Origin: Enterobacter sp. 638
GTDB taxonomy: Bacteria > Pseudomonadota > Gammaproteobacteria > Enterobacterales > Enterobacteriaceae
Direction: 5' to 3'
DNA length: 64,000 nucleotides
Assembly (NCBI RefSeq): GCF_000016325.1
Contig: NC_009436.1
Coordinates: forward strand, 4,454,713-4,518,712
Shown here: piece after piece, positions 1-8,901 of the stretch
Position numbering within the stretch: position 1 is the first letter of the stretch
How the letters are laid out: each line of letters begins with the position of its first letter
Notes under the pieces: model-generated
Database searches by the model: none
What the model was told of the DNA's origin: nothing
The model's input: only the letters and a program-made list of their open reading frames with translations
Translations under genes and position numbers: made by a program

Positions 1-1056
1 AGTCATTATCAGGAACAGCAACAGCCGCGCAATGCGCCAGTGTTTGGGCCAACGACCGATATTATTGGCGAAGCGCCTGCCATGCAGGACGTGTTTCGCA
101 TCATTGGGCGTTTATCGCGCTCATCCATCAGCGTTTTGATTAACGGTGAGTCCGGGACCGGTAAAGAGCTGGTTGCCCACGCCCTGCACCGCCACAGTCC
201 GCGTGCGAAAGCGCCGTTTATCGCGCTGAATATGGCGGCGATTCCAAAAGACTTGATCGAGTCGGAACTGTTTGGCCACGAGAAAGGGGCCTTTACCGGC
301 GCGAACACCGTTCGTCAGGGGCGCTTTGAGCAAGCCGATGGCGGGACGCTGTTCCTCGATGAAATCGGTGATATGCCGATGGATGTGCAGACTCGTCTGC
401 TGCGCGTACTGGCCGATGGTCAGTTCTATCGCGTCGGCGGGTATGCCCCGGTGAAAGTGGATGTGCGCATTATCGCCGCGACGCACCAGAACCTGGAGCA
501 ACGCGTTCAGGAAGGCAAATTCCGTGAGGATTTGTTCCACCGCCTGAACGTTATCCGCGTTCATCTGCCGCCGCTGCGCGAGCGCCGTGAAGATATTCCC
601 CGTCTGGCACGCCACTTTTTGCAGGTTGCTGCCCGCGAATTGGGTGTGGAAGCCAAACTCCTGCATCCGGAGACCGATGCTGCATTAACTCGTCTCGCCT
701 GGCCCGGAAACGTGCGCCAGCTTGAAAACACCTGCCGCTGGCTCACCGTGATGGCTGCCGGTCAGGAAGTGTTGATCCAGGATTTACCGAGTGAGTTGTT
801 TGAAGCGACGGCCCCAGAGAGCAGCAACGGGCAGTCATTGCCCGATAGCTGGGCGACGCTTCTGGCGCAATGGGCGGATCGCGCGCTGCGTTCCGGTCAT
901 CAAAATTTATTGTCAGAGGCACAGCCAGAGATGGAGCGTACATTGCTGACGACCGCACTTCGCCACACTCAAGGGCACAAACAGGAAGCGGCTCGACTGC
1001 TGGGTTGGGGGCGAAATACACTGACGCGTAAGCTGAAAGAGTTGGGAATGGAGTAG
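1..1056 (+). CDS. glnG: Nitrogen regulator NtrC (NR-I), 5' truncated by window edge
   Basis: Response regulator that, when phosphorylated by GlnL, drives sigma-54 promoters of nitrogen assimilation genes. The frame is open from base 1, so about 118 N-terminal residues (the receiver domain) lie outside; 351 residues are present against 469 in E. coli. Visible are the AAA+ sigma-54 activation domain with Walker A GESGTGKE, the sigma-54-contacting GAFTGAN loop and Walker B LFLDEIGD, followed by a linker and a C-terminal Fis-type helix-turn-helix ([20 protein letters not shown]). It converges on hemN across a shared terminator, as in K-12. Identity is nearly certain from motif order and near-identical sequence. 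Confidence 0.98.
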   Translation, partial: SHYQEQQQPRNAPVFGPTTDIIGEAPAMQDVFRIIGRLSRSSISVLINGESGTGKELVAHALHRHSPRAKAPFIALNMAAIPKDLIESELFGHEKGAFTGANTVRQGRFEQADGGTLFLDEIGDMPMDVQTRLLRVLADGQFYRVGGYAPVKVDVRIIAATHQNLEQRVQEGKFREDLFHRLNVIRVHLPPLRERREDIPRLARHFLQVAARELGVEAKLLHPETDAALTRLAWPGNVRQLENTCRWLTVMAAGQEVLIQDLPSELFEATAPESSNGQSLPDSWATLLAQWADRALRSGHQNLLSEAQPEMERTLLTTALRHTQGHKQEAARLLGWGRNTLTRKLKELGME

Positions 1057-1065
1057 TTTCAATTC

Positions 1066-1091
1066 AAACCGGAGGCTTGTGCCTCCGGTTT
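1066..1091. terminator. Bidirectional terminator between glnG and hemN
   Basis: An 11-bp perfect stem (AAACCGGAGGC with its complement) closes a TTGT loop. The A/T flanks serve either strand, fitting two convergent genes whose stops lie 40 bp apart. Confidence 0.85.
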
Positions 1092-1096
1092 ATTGC

Positions 1097-2470
1097 TTAA
1101 ATGACTCTTGAAAACTGCTGCAGTCGTGCCTTCTGGCGCAGATAGGCGTCAAAACACATGCAGATATTACGAATTAATAAGCGCCCTTTCGGCGTCACCT
1201 GAATCGCTTTATCCGTCACATCCACCAGCCCATCTTTCGCCAGCGGGGCGAGCAGCTTCAAATCTTCGGCAAAATAATCCGCAAAGTTAAGATCCCATTG
1301 CGCTTCTACTGGCTCAAAATCGAGGCGGAAATTACAGATAAGCGCCTTAATAACGTCACGGCGAATACAATCGTCACGCGTTAAAGCAATCCCGCGCCAC
1401 AGCGCGTTCCCGATGTCATCCACCTGTTGATAATACTGCTTCAGCTCTTTCTGGTTTTGCGCGTAGCAGTCGCCGATCATGCTGATGGCGGATACGCCCA
1501 TGCCCAGTAAATCGCTGTCGCCCTGAGTGGTGTAGCCCTGGAAATTACGATGCAGCACGCCTTCGCGTTGGGCGACGGCCAGCTCATCATCCGGACGGGC
1601 AAAGTGATCCATACCGATAAACTGATAGCCAGTTTCCGTCAATGACGTGATGGTTTCCTGCAGGATATCGAGCTTCTGCTGCGCAGACGGCAGGTCGGCA
1701 TCTTTGATTTTACGTTGCGCCGCAAACAGCGTTGGCAGATGCGCATAGTTAAAGACACTCAGGCGATCGGGATTCAGCTCTGCAACACGTTTAAGCGTAA
1801 AGGCAAAGCTTTCGGGCGTCTGCTTCGGCAGGCCATAAATCAGGTCAATATTGGTTGAGGTAAAACCAATTTCGCGAGCATGGTTCAGGAGAGCAAAAAT
1901 AAAATCTTCATCCTGCTCGCGGTTAACCAGACGCTGAACCTCTTTGTTGAAGTCCTGAACCCCCATACTCAGACGGTTGAAACCTTCAGCCCGCAGGTGG
2001 TCGAGGACGTCCAGTTCAATTTCACGCGGATCGACTTCGATAGAAATTTCGGCATCAGCATCGAACCGGAAGTTTGCCCGAAGCAGATCCATCAGGCGGC
2101 TGATTTGTGCTTTATTCAGATAGGTCGGCGTACCGCCGCCCCAGTGCAACTGGCTAACGTGACGGCCAGCAAAAAGCGGTGCGCGGTGCAGAATTTCCTG
2201 CTCAAGGGCATCAAGATAGTGGTCGGCTTTATGCTGCTGGCGAGTCACGATCTTATTACAGCCGCAGAAATAGCAGAGCTTGTGGCAGAAAGGGATGTGA
2301 ACATACAGCGAAAGCGGGCGCTCAGGATAACGCACCACGGCTTGCTGAAAATCAGCCTCACTGAACGTTTCGGCAAACTCCAGCGCAGTCGGATATGAGG
2401 TATAACGCGGCCCGGAATAGTTATATTTTTGGATCAGGGCCAGATCCCAGTCGATGCTCAGTACAGACAT
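1097..2470 (-). CDS. hemN: Oxygen-independent coproporphyrinogen III dehydrogenase
   Basis: Radical SAM enzyme that oxidatively decarboxylates coproporphyrinogen III to protoporphyrinogen IX in anaerobic haem synthesis, in the cytoplasm. The iron-sulfur signature CHKLCYFCGC lies near residues 62-71, followed by GGGTPTYL of the SAM-binding core, and the C-terminal HemN domain is intact. The start chosen is the ATG at 2470, giving 457 residues as in E. coli, with AGGAG six bases upstream; a GTG two codons earlier would give 459. The AGGAG lies inside the last codons of a small upstream frame (2473-2655), suggesting translational coupling. Transcribed away from yihI in the same direction. Confidence 0.97.
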   Translation of the reverse strand: MSVLSIDWDLALIQKYNYSGPRYTSYPTALEFAETFSEADFQQAVVRYPERPLSLYVHIPFCHKLCYFCGCNKIVTRQQHKADHYLDALEQEILHRAPLFAGRHVSQLHWGGGTPTYLNKAQISRLMDLLRANFRFDADAEISIEVDPREIELDVLDHLRAEGFNRLSMGVQDFNKEVQRLVNREQDEDFIFALLNHAREIGFTSTNIDLIYGLPKQTPESFAFTLKRVAELNPDRLSVFNYAHLPTLFAAQRKIKDADLPSAQQKLDILQETITSLTETGYQFIGMDHFARPDDELAVAQREGVLHRNFQGYTTQGDSDLLGMGVSAISMIGDCYAQNQKELKQYYQQVDDIGNALWRGIALTRDDCIRRDVIKALICNFRLDFEPVEAQWDLNFADYFAEDLKLLAPLAKDGLVDVTDKAIQVTPKGRLLIRNICMCFDAYLRQKARLQQFSRVI

Positions 2471-2472
2471 GT

Positions 2473-2655
2473 TCACTCCTTCCGATGGTGTCGCATTCGT
2501 ATACGGCGGCCCGTTTTTACCCCATTGCGGGTCATCATTCGGGTGCGCAACAACCTCTGTCGCCGCGACAACCGTCGTAGTTTAACGAATAACCACACCA
2601 GATAACATATAACCGGAAGGGTTATAAGCAGGACGATAGAGCCTGCCGGGTGCAA
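2473..2655 (-). CDS. Putative small membrane protein between yihI and hemN (TTG start)
   Basis: A 60-residue frame that fills the yihI-hemN gap exactly. It starts with TTG three bases after the yihI stop, and AAAGGTGG (the last yihI codons) lies about 10 bases upstream as a ribosome binding site. Residues 5-24 form one hydrophobic helix (SIVLLITLPVICYLVWLFV), followed by a strongly arginine-rich tail, so the topology would be a single-span protein with the tail in the cytoplasm. Its TGA stop overlaps the hemN start region. I do not recognise the family for certain; in Vibrio-type genomes I recall a longer DUF2489 membrane protein in this place, so this could be a shortened relative. Expression is inferred, not shown. 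Confidence 0.5.
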   Translation of the reverse strand: MHPAGSIVLLITLPVICYLVWLFVKLRRLSRRQRLLRTRMMTRNGVKTGRRIRMRHHRKE

Positions 2656-2658
2656 ATG

Positions 2659-3174
2659 TTAGTTTCCACCTTTCAGAAGACGCATCATGTCGTCCTGCTT
2701 CTCTTCTTCTTCGTCGTCTTCATCATCTTCATAAGAAAGACCGAGCTGCTGCATCAGTTCATCAATACGGTCTAGTTTGGCATCGACCCATTTCTGCTCT
2801 TCAGCATTCAGTTTTTCGCCTGCTTCAAGGCGTTCCAGCAGCGCGTCCAGGCGCTCATCATTCTCCAGCATATCCAGCTCAGCCTGCGGTGAAAGCATAG
2901 GTTTCTCGCTCTTGGGTTTGTGCTGCTTGACGACTGGGGTGTCCGTCACGCCCAGTGGAATTGGCGTTTTACTGCCGATGCGCGGATCTTTCTGTTTGCT
3001 GTTTTGTGCAGTAGAACCTGATGCACTGCTACCATTCGCACGGCTCCCCGCAGAATGCCCACTGTGCTTTTTAACACGTTTGCGATCGCGTGCTTCCTGA
3101 TTCAGTTCTTCACGTGTTTTGCGGTGCGCTTTTGTCGGGCGTTTCGCGCCCGCTGCAGAGGTCGGTTTTTTCAT
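2659..3174 (-). CDS. yihI: Der GTPase-activating protein YihI
   Basis: Activates the GTPase activity of Der (EngA), a 50S ribosome assembly factor, and so tunes large-subunit maturation. The 171-residue product has the family layout: a basic, low-complexity N-terminal half (about residues 1-80, rich in Lys, Arg, Gly and Ser), the conserved [15 protein letters not shown] segment, then an acidic C-terminal half ending in a run of Asp and Glu. Length matches E. coli (169). It sits downstream of csrC and immediately upstream of the small membrane frame and hemN, all on the minus strand, which suggests one transcription unit. Confidence 0.95.
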   Translation of the reverse strand: MKKPTSAAGAKRPTKAHRKTREELNQEARDRKRVKKHSGHSAGSRANGSSASGSTAQNSKQKDPRIGSKTPIPLGVTDTPVVKQHKPKSEKPMLSPQAELDMLENDERLDALLERLEAGEKLNAEEQKWVDAKLDRIDELMQQLGLSYEDDEDDEEEEKQDDMMRLLKGGN

Positions 3175-3243
3175 GATGTCTTATCTTTAAGCCGTTTTAT
3201 TCAGTATAGAATTGCGGCGAAATCTAGCAGAAAGCAAGCAAAG

Positions 3244-3277
3244 AAAAAAGGCGACAGAGCAATCTGTCGCCTTTTTT
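3244..3277. terminator. csrC terminator hairpin
   Basis: A 9-bp GC-rich stem (GGCGACAGA) with a GCAA loop, flanked by six A on one side and six T on the other, so it can stop transcription on either strand. It ends csrC. Confidence 0.9.
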
Positions 3278-3482
3278 CCTGACTCACCACCCTAAACGGG
3301 TTTTACAATCCCTGTTCGCCAACAACTAACCCTGTTTATCCTTTAGCGCAATCATCCGTGATACGGTTCCATTTCCCTTTTAAACGCCTCCTGGCGTGTC
3401 GTCCTTGTAATCCTGAGTCTTCGCCTCCTGGCGCTCCTGACCCTCATCCTTAAGTCATAATCCTGATGGCATCCTCGCCGTG
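3245..3482 (-). ncRNA. csrC: CsrC regulatory RNA (CsrA sponge)
   Basis: Sequesters the translational repressor CsrA by offering many GGA sites. On the minus strand this stretch contains about 14 GGA triplets, several as AGGAGG or CAGGAT in predicted loops, and it ends in a strong terminator (GGCGACAGA stem, GCAA loop, T-run). Position between yihA and yihI and orientation match E. coli csrC, and several blocks are identical to it as I remember it. The 5' end is placed from the promoter at 3489-3516. A TGTGAGATATC half-site near 3639-3649 could be a UvrY contact; this is unverified. Confidence 0.9.
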
Positions 3483-3488
3483 GGTGCT

Positions 3489-3516
3489 ACTTTACCTTTT
3501 TCAGTTCTTCTGACAA
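3489..3516 (-). promoter_or_regulatory. csrC promoter
   Basis: Minus-strand -35 TTGTCA (3511-3516) and -10 TAAAGT (3489-3494) with 16-bp spacing, placing the start at about 3482. Read from sequence only. Confidence 0.6.
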
Positions 3517-3710
3517 GTAACGAAAGTGTACAAAAAAGGATTTTAGGAAAAATACTTAAAAACAACTCTTTGATTTTAAATGGATTGGTTATTTTAAAGC
3601 GTGGCATTAGTCTGAAATGTCCCATAGATATCATGGCGGATATCTCACAATGGAGAAGGTGTTAACGTACGCCACATTCGCGAAGGGAAAGCCTTTTGCC
3701 TGCATTCAGG

Positions 3711-3716
3711 TATAAT
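3711..3716 (+). promoter_or_regulatory. Probable yihA -10 element
   Basis: A consensus TATAAT lies 34 bases upstream of the yihA GTG start. A good -35 is not visible at the usual distance, so the full promoter is uncertain. Confidence 0.5.
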
Positions 3717-3749
3717 CCCTTTCAGAATAAGAATTTTGGAGACAAGTAC

Positions 3750-4376
3750 GTGACTAACTGGAACTATCAACAGACGAATTTTGTCACCAGTGCGCCTGAT
3801 ATTCGCCACTTACCCCCTGATACCGGGATTGAAGTGGCGTTTGCGGGCCGTTCTAATGCAGGGAAATCCAGCGCCCTCAATACGCTGACTAATCAGAGAA
3901 GCCTGGCGCGTACCTCAAAAACCCCAGGGCGTACTCAGCTTATTAACTTGTTTGAAGTGGCTGAAGGCAAGCGACTGGTTGATTTACCCGGCTACGGCTA
4001 TGCGGAAGTTCCAGAAGAGGTAAAACTCAAATGGCAAAAAGCCCTGGGGGAATATCTGGAAAAACGCCAGTGCCTGAAAGGTCTGGTTGTGCTGATGGAT
4101 ATCCGCCACCCGCTGAAAGATCTCGATCAGCAAATGATCCACTGGGCGGTAGCGAGTGAAATCCCAGTTCTGGTGCTATTGACCAAATCCGACAAGCTGG
4201 CCAGCGGAGCGCGTAAAGCGCAGCTCAAGATGGTGCGTGAAGCCGCACTGGCATTCAACGGTGACGTGCAAATTGAGACGTTTTCATCGCTGAAAAAGCA
4301 AGGCGTCGATGTATTACGTCAAAAGCTAGACAGTTGGTATAACGGGCTGGAACCCGCTGTAGAAGCGGAAGAGTGA
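3750..4376 (+). CDS. yihA: GTPase YihA (EngB), ribosome biogenesis
   Basis: Essential TRAFAC-class GTPase needed for late 50S assembly and normal division. The 208-residue product has G1 [10 protein letters not shown]2 around TPGRTQ, G3 DLPGYG, G4 TKSD and a G5-like segment near FSSLKK. The start is GTG at 3750: GGAG lies eight bases upstream and the protein then begins with the family's TN.NYQQT sequence and has the family length (E. coli 210). An upstream in-frame ATG at 3696 would add 18 unrelated residues and place the -10 box inside the gene. Divergent from csrC and convergent with spf. Confidence 0.97.
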   Translation: MTNWNYQQTNFVTSAPDIRHLPPDTGIEVAFAGRSNAGKSSALNTLTNQRSLARTSKTPGRTQLINLFEVAEGKRLVDLPGYGYAEVPEEVKLKWQKALGEYLEKRQCLKGLVVLMDIRHPLKDLDQQMIHWAVASEIPVLVLLTKSDKLASGARKAQLKMVREAALAFNGDVQIETFSSLKKQGVDVLRQKLDSWYNGLEPAVEAEE

Positions 4377-4380
4377 TAAG

Positions 4381-4408
4381 AAGCGCGGCGATGTCCGCGC
4401 TTTTTTTG
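4381..4408 (+). terminator. yihA terminator
   Basis: A 7-bp GC stem (AGCGCGG / CCGCGCT) followed by seven T, five bases after the yihA stop. Confidence 0.85.
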
Positions 4409-4430
4409 CCGAAAATTTTCTTTGCCGCAA

Positions 4431-4539
4431 TAAAAAACGCCCCAGTCATTACTGACTGGGGCGGCTAAAATATTCAGCCAAATCCGATTACGTGAAGTAA
4501 AAGGTCTGAAAGATAGAACATCTTACCTCTGTACCCTAC
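4431..4539 (-). ncRNA. spf: Spot 42 regulatory RNA
   Basis: Hfq-dependent sRNA, repressed by CRP in E. coli, that base-pairs with galK and other catabolic mRNAs when glucose is present. The minus strand reads GTAGGGTACAGAGGTAAGAT at its 5' end and terminates in a GCCCCAGTCA / TGACTGGGGC hairpin with a T-run, matching E. coli Spot 42 almost base for base at the same length (about 109 nt). Location between polA and yihA and orientation with polA are the same. The unpaired regions used for targets are conserved. Confidence 0.96.
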
Positions 4540-4546
4540 GCAAATA

Positions 4547-4574
4547 ACTCTACTCTTTTTTTATCGCTGGACAA
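4547..4574 (-). promoter_or_regulatory. spf promoter
   Basis: Minus-strand -35 TTGTCC (4569-4574) and -10 TAGAGT (4547-4552) with 16-bp spacing, correctly placed for a start at 4539. A clear CRP palindrome could not be picked out by eye, although CRP control is known for E. coli spf. Confidence 0.65.
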
Positions 4575-4687
4575 AGCACTTTTTGTAGTTTTTTTTCACT
4601 CTTTACATAGGTAAATCTAATGAATGTCACATAATGCACACTGTTATGTTGCTTACTTACATAAAAAGCGCATTACGCATCGAATCA

Positions 4688-7480
4688 TTAGTGAGCCAAG
4701 TCCCAGTTTTCACCGCTTCCTACTTCCACCAGCAACGGCACATCTAATGTCATGCTGCCTTCCATCAGTTCATGGATCTTTTTAGAAACGGCTTCCAGAT
4801 CTTCATGATGAACTTCGAACACCAGTTCATCGTGTACCTGCATGATCATGCGCACGCGCGGTTTGTCTTTTTCAAGCCACGCATCTACTGCAATCATTGC
4901 ACGTTTGATGATGTCGGCTGCCGTACCCTGCATCGGTGCGTTGATCGCCGCTCGCTCTGCCCCAGCCCGACGAGCCGCATTGCTTGACGTGATGTCAGGG
5001 AGATAAAGACGACGACCATCCAGCGTTTCAACGTAACCTTTTTCCTTCGCCTGCGCGCGCGTGCGTTCCATGTATTCCAGAACGCCTGGATAACGCTCAA
5101 AGTAGAGGTCCATGTATTTTTGCGACTCTTTGCGCGGAATATTTAGCTGGCGAGAAAGGCCAAACGCGCTCATGCCGTAAATCAGACCAAAATTGATCGC
5201 TTTCGCACTACGGCGCTGGTCGTTGGTCACGCTATCCAGTGGCAAACCAAAAACTTCTGCTGCAGTCGCGCGATGGATATCTTTGCCTTCGGCAAATGCG
5301 GTCAGTAAGCCTTTATCCCGCGACAAATGCGCCATGATGCGCAGTTCAATTTGCGAGTAGTCGGCAGATACAATCAGATAATCTTTCGGCGCGATAAATG
5401 CCTGACGGATTCTGCGCCCCTCTTCATTACGAACCGGGATGTTCTGCAGGTTTGGCTCAGTAGAGGACAAACGCCCTGTCGCCGCAACCGCCTGATGATA
5501 AGAGGTGTGAACGCGACTGGTTTTTGGGTTAATCATCAACGGCAGCTTATCGGTATAAGTCGATTTAAGCTTGGCGAGACCACGGTATTGCAGAATCACT
5601 TTTGGTAATGGGTAATCGAGCGCCAGCTCTTCCAGTACCTCTTCAGACGTTGATGGTGCACCACCAGGCGTTTTCTTCAGCGGCTTGATACCTTGCTTTT
5701 CAAACAAGATAGTCTGCAACTGCTTGGTGGAGGATAGGTTGAACGGCTCTCCGGCAATCTCATGGGCTTTTTGCTCAAGCTCACTCAATCGTAGGGCAAG
5801 CTCCTCAGAATGTTTGTGCAACACCGCCGGATCAATTTTGACGCCATTGCGCTCAATGCGCGAAATAACGGGCACCAGCGGCATTTCAATATGCTCAAAT
5901 ACATTCAGCGGGCCTTCCTGCTTTTGCAGTTTTGGCCACATTTTCAGATGCAGTTGCAGCGTGACGTCGGCGTCTTCCGCCGCGTAACGGCCCGCTTCTT
6001 CGAGCGCGATCTGATTAAACGTCAGTTGATTCTTGCCTTTACCGGCGATCTCTTCAAAGGTGACGGTTTTATGCTTAAGCCAGCGATCTGAAAGCGAATC
6101 CATATCATGGCGGCCCGCGACACTGTTCAGAATGTACGATTCCAGCATGGTGTCATAGGCAATACCGCGCAGCTCAATGCCGTAATTTTGCAAAATGCCG
6201 CGGTCAAACTTGAGGTTTTGCCCAACTTTTTTGGCTTTCTCATCCTCGAGGAGCGGTTTCAGTAATTCCAGTACGCGCTCACGGGAGATCTGATTAGGGG
6301 CATCAAGATAGTCATGCGCGACAGGAACGTAAGCCGCCATGCCAGGCTCCGTCGCAAATGACAGACCCACCATATTGGCAGAGATGTTATCAAGGCTGTC
6401 GGTTTCGGTATCAAAAGCAAAAACGGGCGCTTTTTTCAGTTTTTCTACCCAGGCAATGAGCTGAGACTCTTCAAGCACCACTTCATAGTTATCATAAGAG
6501 AGCGTCGTCGCCTCTTCTTCCACTTCGTCTTCAGCATCGACGACGATGGTGTCTTTTGGCTTAGCGGCAGGTTTACTGCCCTTAGCTTGCATCCATTTGC
6601 CGGCTTCGACATCGGTTATCCAGCGCTTGAATTCATATTGCTTAAACAGGCCAAGCAGCTCTTCAGCAATAGGCTGCTGCACCTCAAGCTGTTCACAGGT
6701 CAGTTCCAGTTCAACGTCGGTTTTGATGGTCGCCAGTTTGTAGGAGAGGTAGGCCACCTCTTTGTTCTGTTCCAGCTTCGCGGCTATCGTTTTCGCGCCA
6801 CGGAATGTTAAGCCAGCGATTTTATCTGATTCAGCATACAGGGTGTCCAGCCCACCTAACCCTTGAAGCAGCGCTTGCGCGGTTTTTTCGCCTACACCCG
6901 GCACGCCTGGGATGTTATCTGAGGAGTCGCCCATCAAGGCCAGGAAATCGATAATCAGTTCTGGAGGCACGCCATATTTGGTGGCGACTTCATCTGGCCC
7001 AAGAATGGTATTTGTCATGGTATTGATTAGGGTGATACCAGGGGTGACGAGTTGAGCCATGTCTTTATCACCCGTGCTGATTAGCACCGGACGGCCTAAC
7101 TTTTCAGCTTCACGCGCCAGCGTGCCAATGACGTCATCAGCCTCAACGCCAGAAACGGCCAGCAACGGCAAGCCCATTGCTTTCACCATGGCATGCAGAG
7201 GCTCAATTTGCGCACGCAAATCGTCCGGCATAGGTGGACGATGGGATTTGTAATGCTCGAACAGTTCATCGCGGAACGTTTTGCCCTTCGCGTCAAAAAC
7301 GACCGCGGCATGCGATGGCTGATACTGAAGGATGAGGCTGCGCAGCATGTTCAGCACGCCGTACATCGCGCCGGTCGGCAACCCCGCGCTATTGGTCAGA
7401 GGAGGAAACGCATGATACGCCCGATAAAGGTAAGAAGAGCCATCGACGAGAATAAGAGGGTTTTCTGGGATCTGAACCAT
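4688..7480 (-). CDS. polA: DNA polymerase I
   Basis: Repair polymerase that removes Okazaki primers and fills gaps. The 930-residue product shows the three domains in order: 5'-3' exonuclease (about 1-300; GVEADD, STGDKDM and [14 protein letters not shown]), 3'-5' proofreading exonuclease (about 340-520; [11 protein letters not shown]) and polymerase (motif [10 protein letters not shown]-helix [20 protein letters not shown], motif [10 protein letters not shown]). Start at ATG 7480 (MVQIP), as in E. coli (928 residues), with AAAGG upstream; a frame extending 14 codons further is ignored. A consensus DnaA box lies about 120 bp upstream. The gene is intact with no missing catalytic residue. Confidence 0.98.
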   Translation of the reverse strand: MVQIPENPLILVDGSSYLYRAYHAFPPLTNSAGLPTGAMYGVLNMLRSLILQYQPSHAAVVFDAKGKTFRDELFEHYKSHRPPMPDDLRAQIEPLHAMVKAMGLPLLAVSGVEADDVIGTLAREAEKLGRPVLISTGDKDMAQLVTPGITLINTMTNTILGPDEVATKYGVPPELIIDFLALMGDSSDNIPGVPGVGEKTAQALLQGLGGLDTLYAESDKIAGLTFRGAKTIAAKLEQNKEVAYLSYKLATIKTDVELELTCEQLEVQQPIAEELLGLFKQYEFKRWITDVEAGKWMQAKGSKPAAKPKDTIVVDAEDEVEEEATTLSYDNYEVVLEESQLIAWVEKLKKAPVFAFDTETDSLDNISANMVGLSFATEPGMAAYVPVAHDYLDAPNQISRERVLELLKPLLEDEKAKKVGQNLKFDRGILQNYGIELRGIAYDTMLESYILNSVAGRHDMDSLSDRWLKHKTVTFEEIAGKGKNQLTFNQIALEEAGRYAAEDADVTLQLHLKMWPKLQKQEGPLNVFEHIEMPLVPVISRIERNGVKIDPAVLHKHSEELALRLSELEQKAHEIAGEPFNLSSTKQLQTILFEKQGIKPLKKTPGGAPSTSEEVLEELALDYPLPKVILQYRGLAKLKSTYTDKLPLMINPKTSRVHTSYHQAVAATGRLSSTEPNLQNIPVRNEEGRRIRQAFIAPKDYLIVSADYSQIELRIMAHLSRDKGLLTAFAEGKDIHRATAAEVFGLPLDSVTNDQRRSAKAINFGLIYGMSAFGLSRQLNIPRKESQKYMDLYFERYPGVLEYMERTRAQAKEKGYVETLDGRRLYLPDITSSNAARRAGAERAAINAPMQGTAADIIKRAMIAVDAWLEKDKPRVRMIMQVHDELVFEVHHEDLEAVSKKIHELMEGSMTLDVPLLVEVGSGENWDLAH

Positions 7481-7602
7481 AGTGTACGTGCCTTTAATTA
7501 ATTTATGGTTCAAGGATGCCACAGACGGATGAAAACATCAGTTTTTAGCGCCGTGTCCAGGAAAAGATTTCGCGATCCTGAGGATCACTCGCAAATTTAA
7601 AC

Positions 7603-7611
7603 TGTGGATAA
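7603..7611 (-). promoter_or_regulatory. DnaA box upstream of polA
   Basis: TGTGGATAA on the plus strand, that is TTATCCACA on the strand of polA, an exact consensus DnaA box. A near match (TGTGGATAT) lies at about 7743-7751. Stimulation of polA by DnaA has been described in E. coli as I recall; function here is inferred. Confidence 0.65.
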
Positions 7612-7837
7612 CTTTGTGAATACTTTCATGACATATGAATAATCGTGTCATTCCAAATATCAGTTTTAATAATTTATGCTTTATAATCAAACGACTATGA
7701 AAGTATTCTACCCGTATATTCCGGTAGCTGATTATTTACTCTGTGTGGATATTCCCTGCGCCAAAATTGTTTTGGGTGAAAACTCTGTTGCAAAATCAAT
7801 TCCACATAATCGCAGAGTGAAAGCATATTCGACGCCA

Positions 7838-7897
7838 GGTTAACTGATAAAATCAGTGCCCTGCGTTAACGGTACCCTCATTGATTATCAGTTAACC
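7838..7897. repeat. 13-bp perfect inverted repeat, 34-bp spacer
   Basis: GGTTAACTGATAA at 7838-7850 and its exact complement at 7885-7897, just upstream of the yihG remnant. A further GTTAAC lies in the spacer (7865-7870). No T-run follows, so it looks more like an operator or cruciform than a terminator. Confidence 0.7.
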
Positions 7898-7914
7898 ACC
7901 TTCAAAAACCCATC

Positions 7915-8238
7915 ATGTCGAGATTTCTCGCTTCATTCACCTTAAAGCTGAGTTCTGGTCACTCTCTTTCGCTCTGTGCCCATTATTCTCGCCGGCGTGA
8001 TCAAATTATTGCTTCCGGTTCCAGTCGTTTGGCGCACAGTTTCGACATTCTGTAATTTCATGATGCATTGCTGGTGCGAAGGGTTAGCGTTGTAGAGGTG
8101 AATGAAGAGTTACACGGCGATTACATTAGCGATAAGCATTTCAAGCGTCGATTCCAGAGTTGGCTAAACACGCTATGGAATGATAAAGATGAGCTGATAA
8201 ACAGGATTAAATTGCCAAACAAAAACGCCGGCTGTTAG
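7915..8238 (+). pseudogene. yihG: Decayed yihG (inner-membrane acyltransferase family)
   Basis: Remnant of yihG, a PlsC-like acyltransferase of about 310 residues in E. coli. From the ATG at 7915 the first codons match its N-terminus, but a frameshift near 7945-7955 moves the homology into the next frame, which reads [20 protein letters not shown] and then ends at a TAG (8093). The following part, back in the first frame from about 8092, reads ELHGDYISDKHFKRRFQSWL and matches the C-terminus. About 200 internal residues, including the catalytic HX4D block, are missing. Position and orientation equal those of K-12 yihG. The K-12 neighbour yihF is absent altogether. Confidence 0.88.
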
Positions 8239-8249
8239 CCAGCGTTTTC
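8221..8249. terminator. Bidirectional terminator at dsbA 3' end
   Basis: AAAACGC(C)GGCT stem with a GTT loop and complementary AGCC(A)GCGTTTT arm: A-run on one side and T-run on the other. It lies two bases beyond the dsbA stop and also closes the yihG remnant. Confidence 0.85.
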
Positions 8250-8251
8250 TT

Positions 8252-8875
8252 TTATTTCTTCTCAACCAAATATTTTACGGTGTCAGCATATTGCTGCACG
8301 AAAATGTCCATGCTGCTTGTATCCATGCCTTGCGGGTTTACTTGATATTTGCCATTAACGAACATGGCTGGAACACCCTGCAACTGAAGATCTGCGGCAG
8401 CTTTTTCCTGTTGGGCGACCAGGGATTTCACTACAAAGCTGTTCCATGCAGCGTCGTAATCTTCGCCTTTCACACCGGCATCAACAAAGACTTTGCGAAT
8501 ATCAGCCGTCGTCTGAACGGTTTGGGTTTTCTGTACGGCTTCAAACATTGGCGCGGTAACTTGATCTTCCACACCTAACGCCAGTGCAACAGCCCAAGCC
8601 TGGGTCAAATCTTTGCCCAATGGACCCAAGAATTCGACATGATATTTGGTCATTTTGGTGCCTTCAGGCAACTTTTTCTTCACGTTATCAGAAACGTGCA
8701 GCACTTCCTCAAACTGATAGCAATGGGGGCAATAGAATGAGAAAAACTCCAGTACCTGAGGCTCACCGGCAACCGGTTTTTCAAGGGTATTGAACTGCTT
8801 GCCATCGCTGAATTGAGCAGCGGATGCGCTAAATGCCAGAATCATACCTGCCAGCGCCAGCCATATTTTTTTCAT
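8252..8875 (-). CDS. dsbA: Periplasmic thiol:disulfide oxidoreductase DsbA
   Basis: Introduces disulfide bonds into exported proteins and is re-oxidised by DsbB. The 207-residue product has a signal peptide (about residues 1-19, cleaved at SASA-AQ), a thioredoxin fold with the redox motif CPHC in [11 protein letters not shown], and the conserved cis-proline loop GVPAMFVNG. Start is the ATG at 8875 (MKKIWLAL), as in E. coli (208 residues); a TTG two codons earlier is ignored. It follows srkA by 26 bp on the same strand, the known srkA-dsbA operon. The downstream K-12 gene yihF is missing here. Confidence 0.98.
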   Translation of the reverse strand: MKKIWLALAGMILAFSASAAQFSDGKQFNTLEKPVAGEPQVLEFFSFYCPHCYQFEEVLHVSDNVKKKLPEGTKMTKYHVEFLGPLGKDLTQAWAVALALGVEDQVTAPMFEAVQKTQTVQTTADIRKVFVDAGVKGEDYDAAWNSFVVKSLVAQQEKAAADLQLQGVPAMFVNGKYQVNPQGMDTSSMDIFVQQYADTVKYLVEKK

Positions 8876-8901
8876 AATCAACTTTCTCCTGATATTTCCG
8901 A

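Larger units (their letters stand above)
7481..7914. other. polA upstream region, 434 bp without a gene, rich in inverted repeats
   Basis: AT-rich intergenic DNA between polA and the yihG remnant. It holds a DnaA box (7603-7611), a 12-bp inverted repeat (7618-7629 with 7697-7708), a short CCAAAA/TTTTGG dyad near 7758-7772, an ACTCTG/CAGAGT pair (about 7783 and 7812) and a 13-bp inverted repeat (7838-7850 with 7885-7897). No convincing reading frame is seen. The polA promoter must lie in the left part but I could not fix its -35 and -10 with confidence. Confidence 0.6.

Noticed and set aside
743..1021. Minus-strand frame opposite the end of glnG
   Set aside because: Shadow of glnG codons; no start signal and inside a conserved domain.
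7838..7897. 13-bp inverted repeat as ends of a miniature transposon
   Set aside because: Only 34 bp lies between the arms and no target duplication was seen; called a simple inverted repeat instead.
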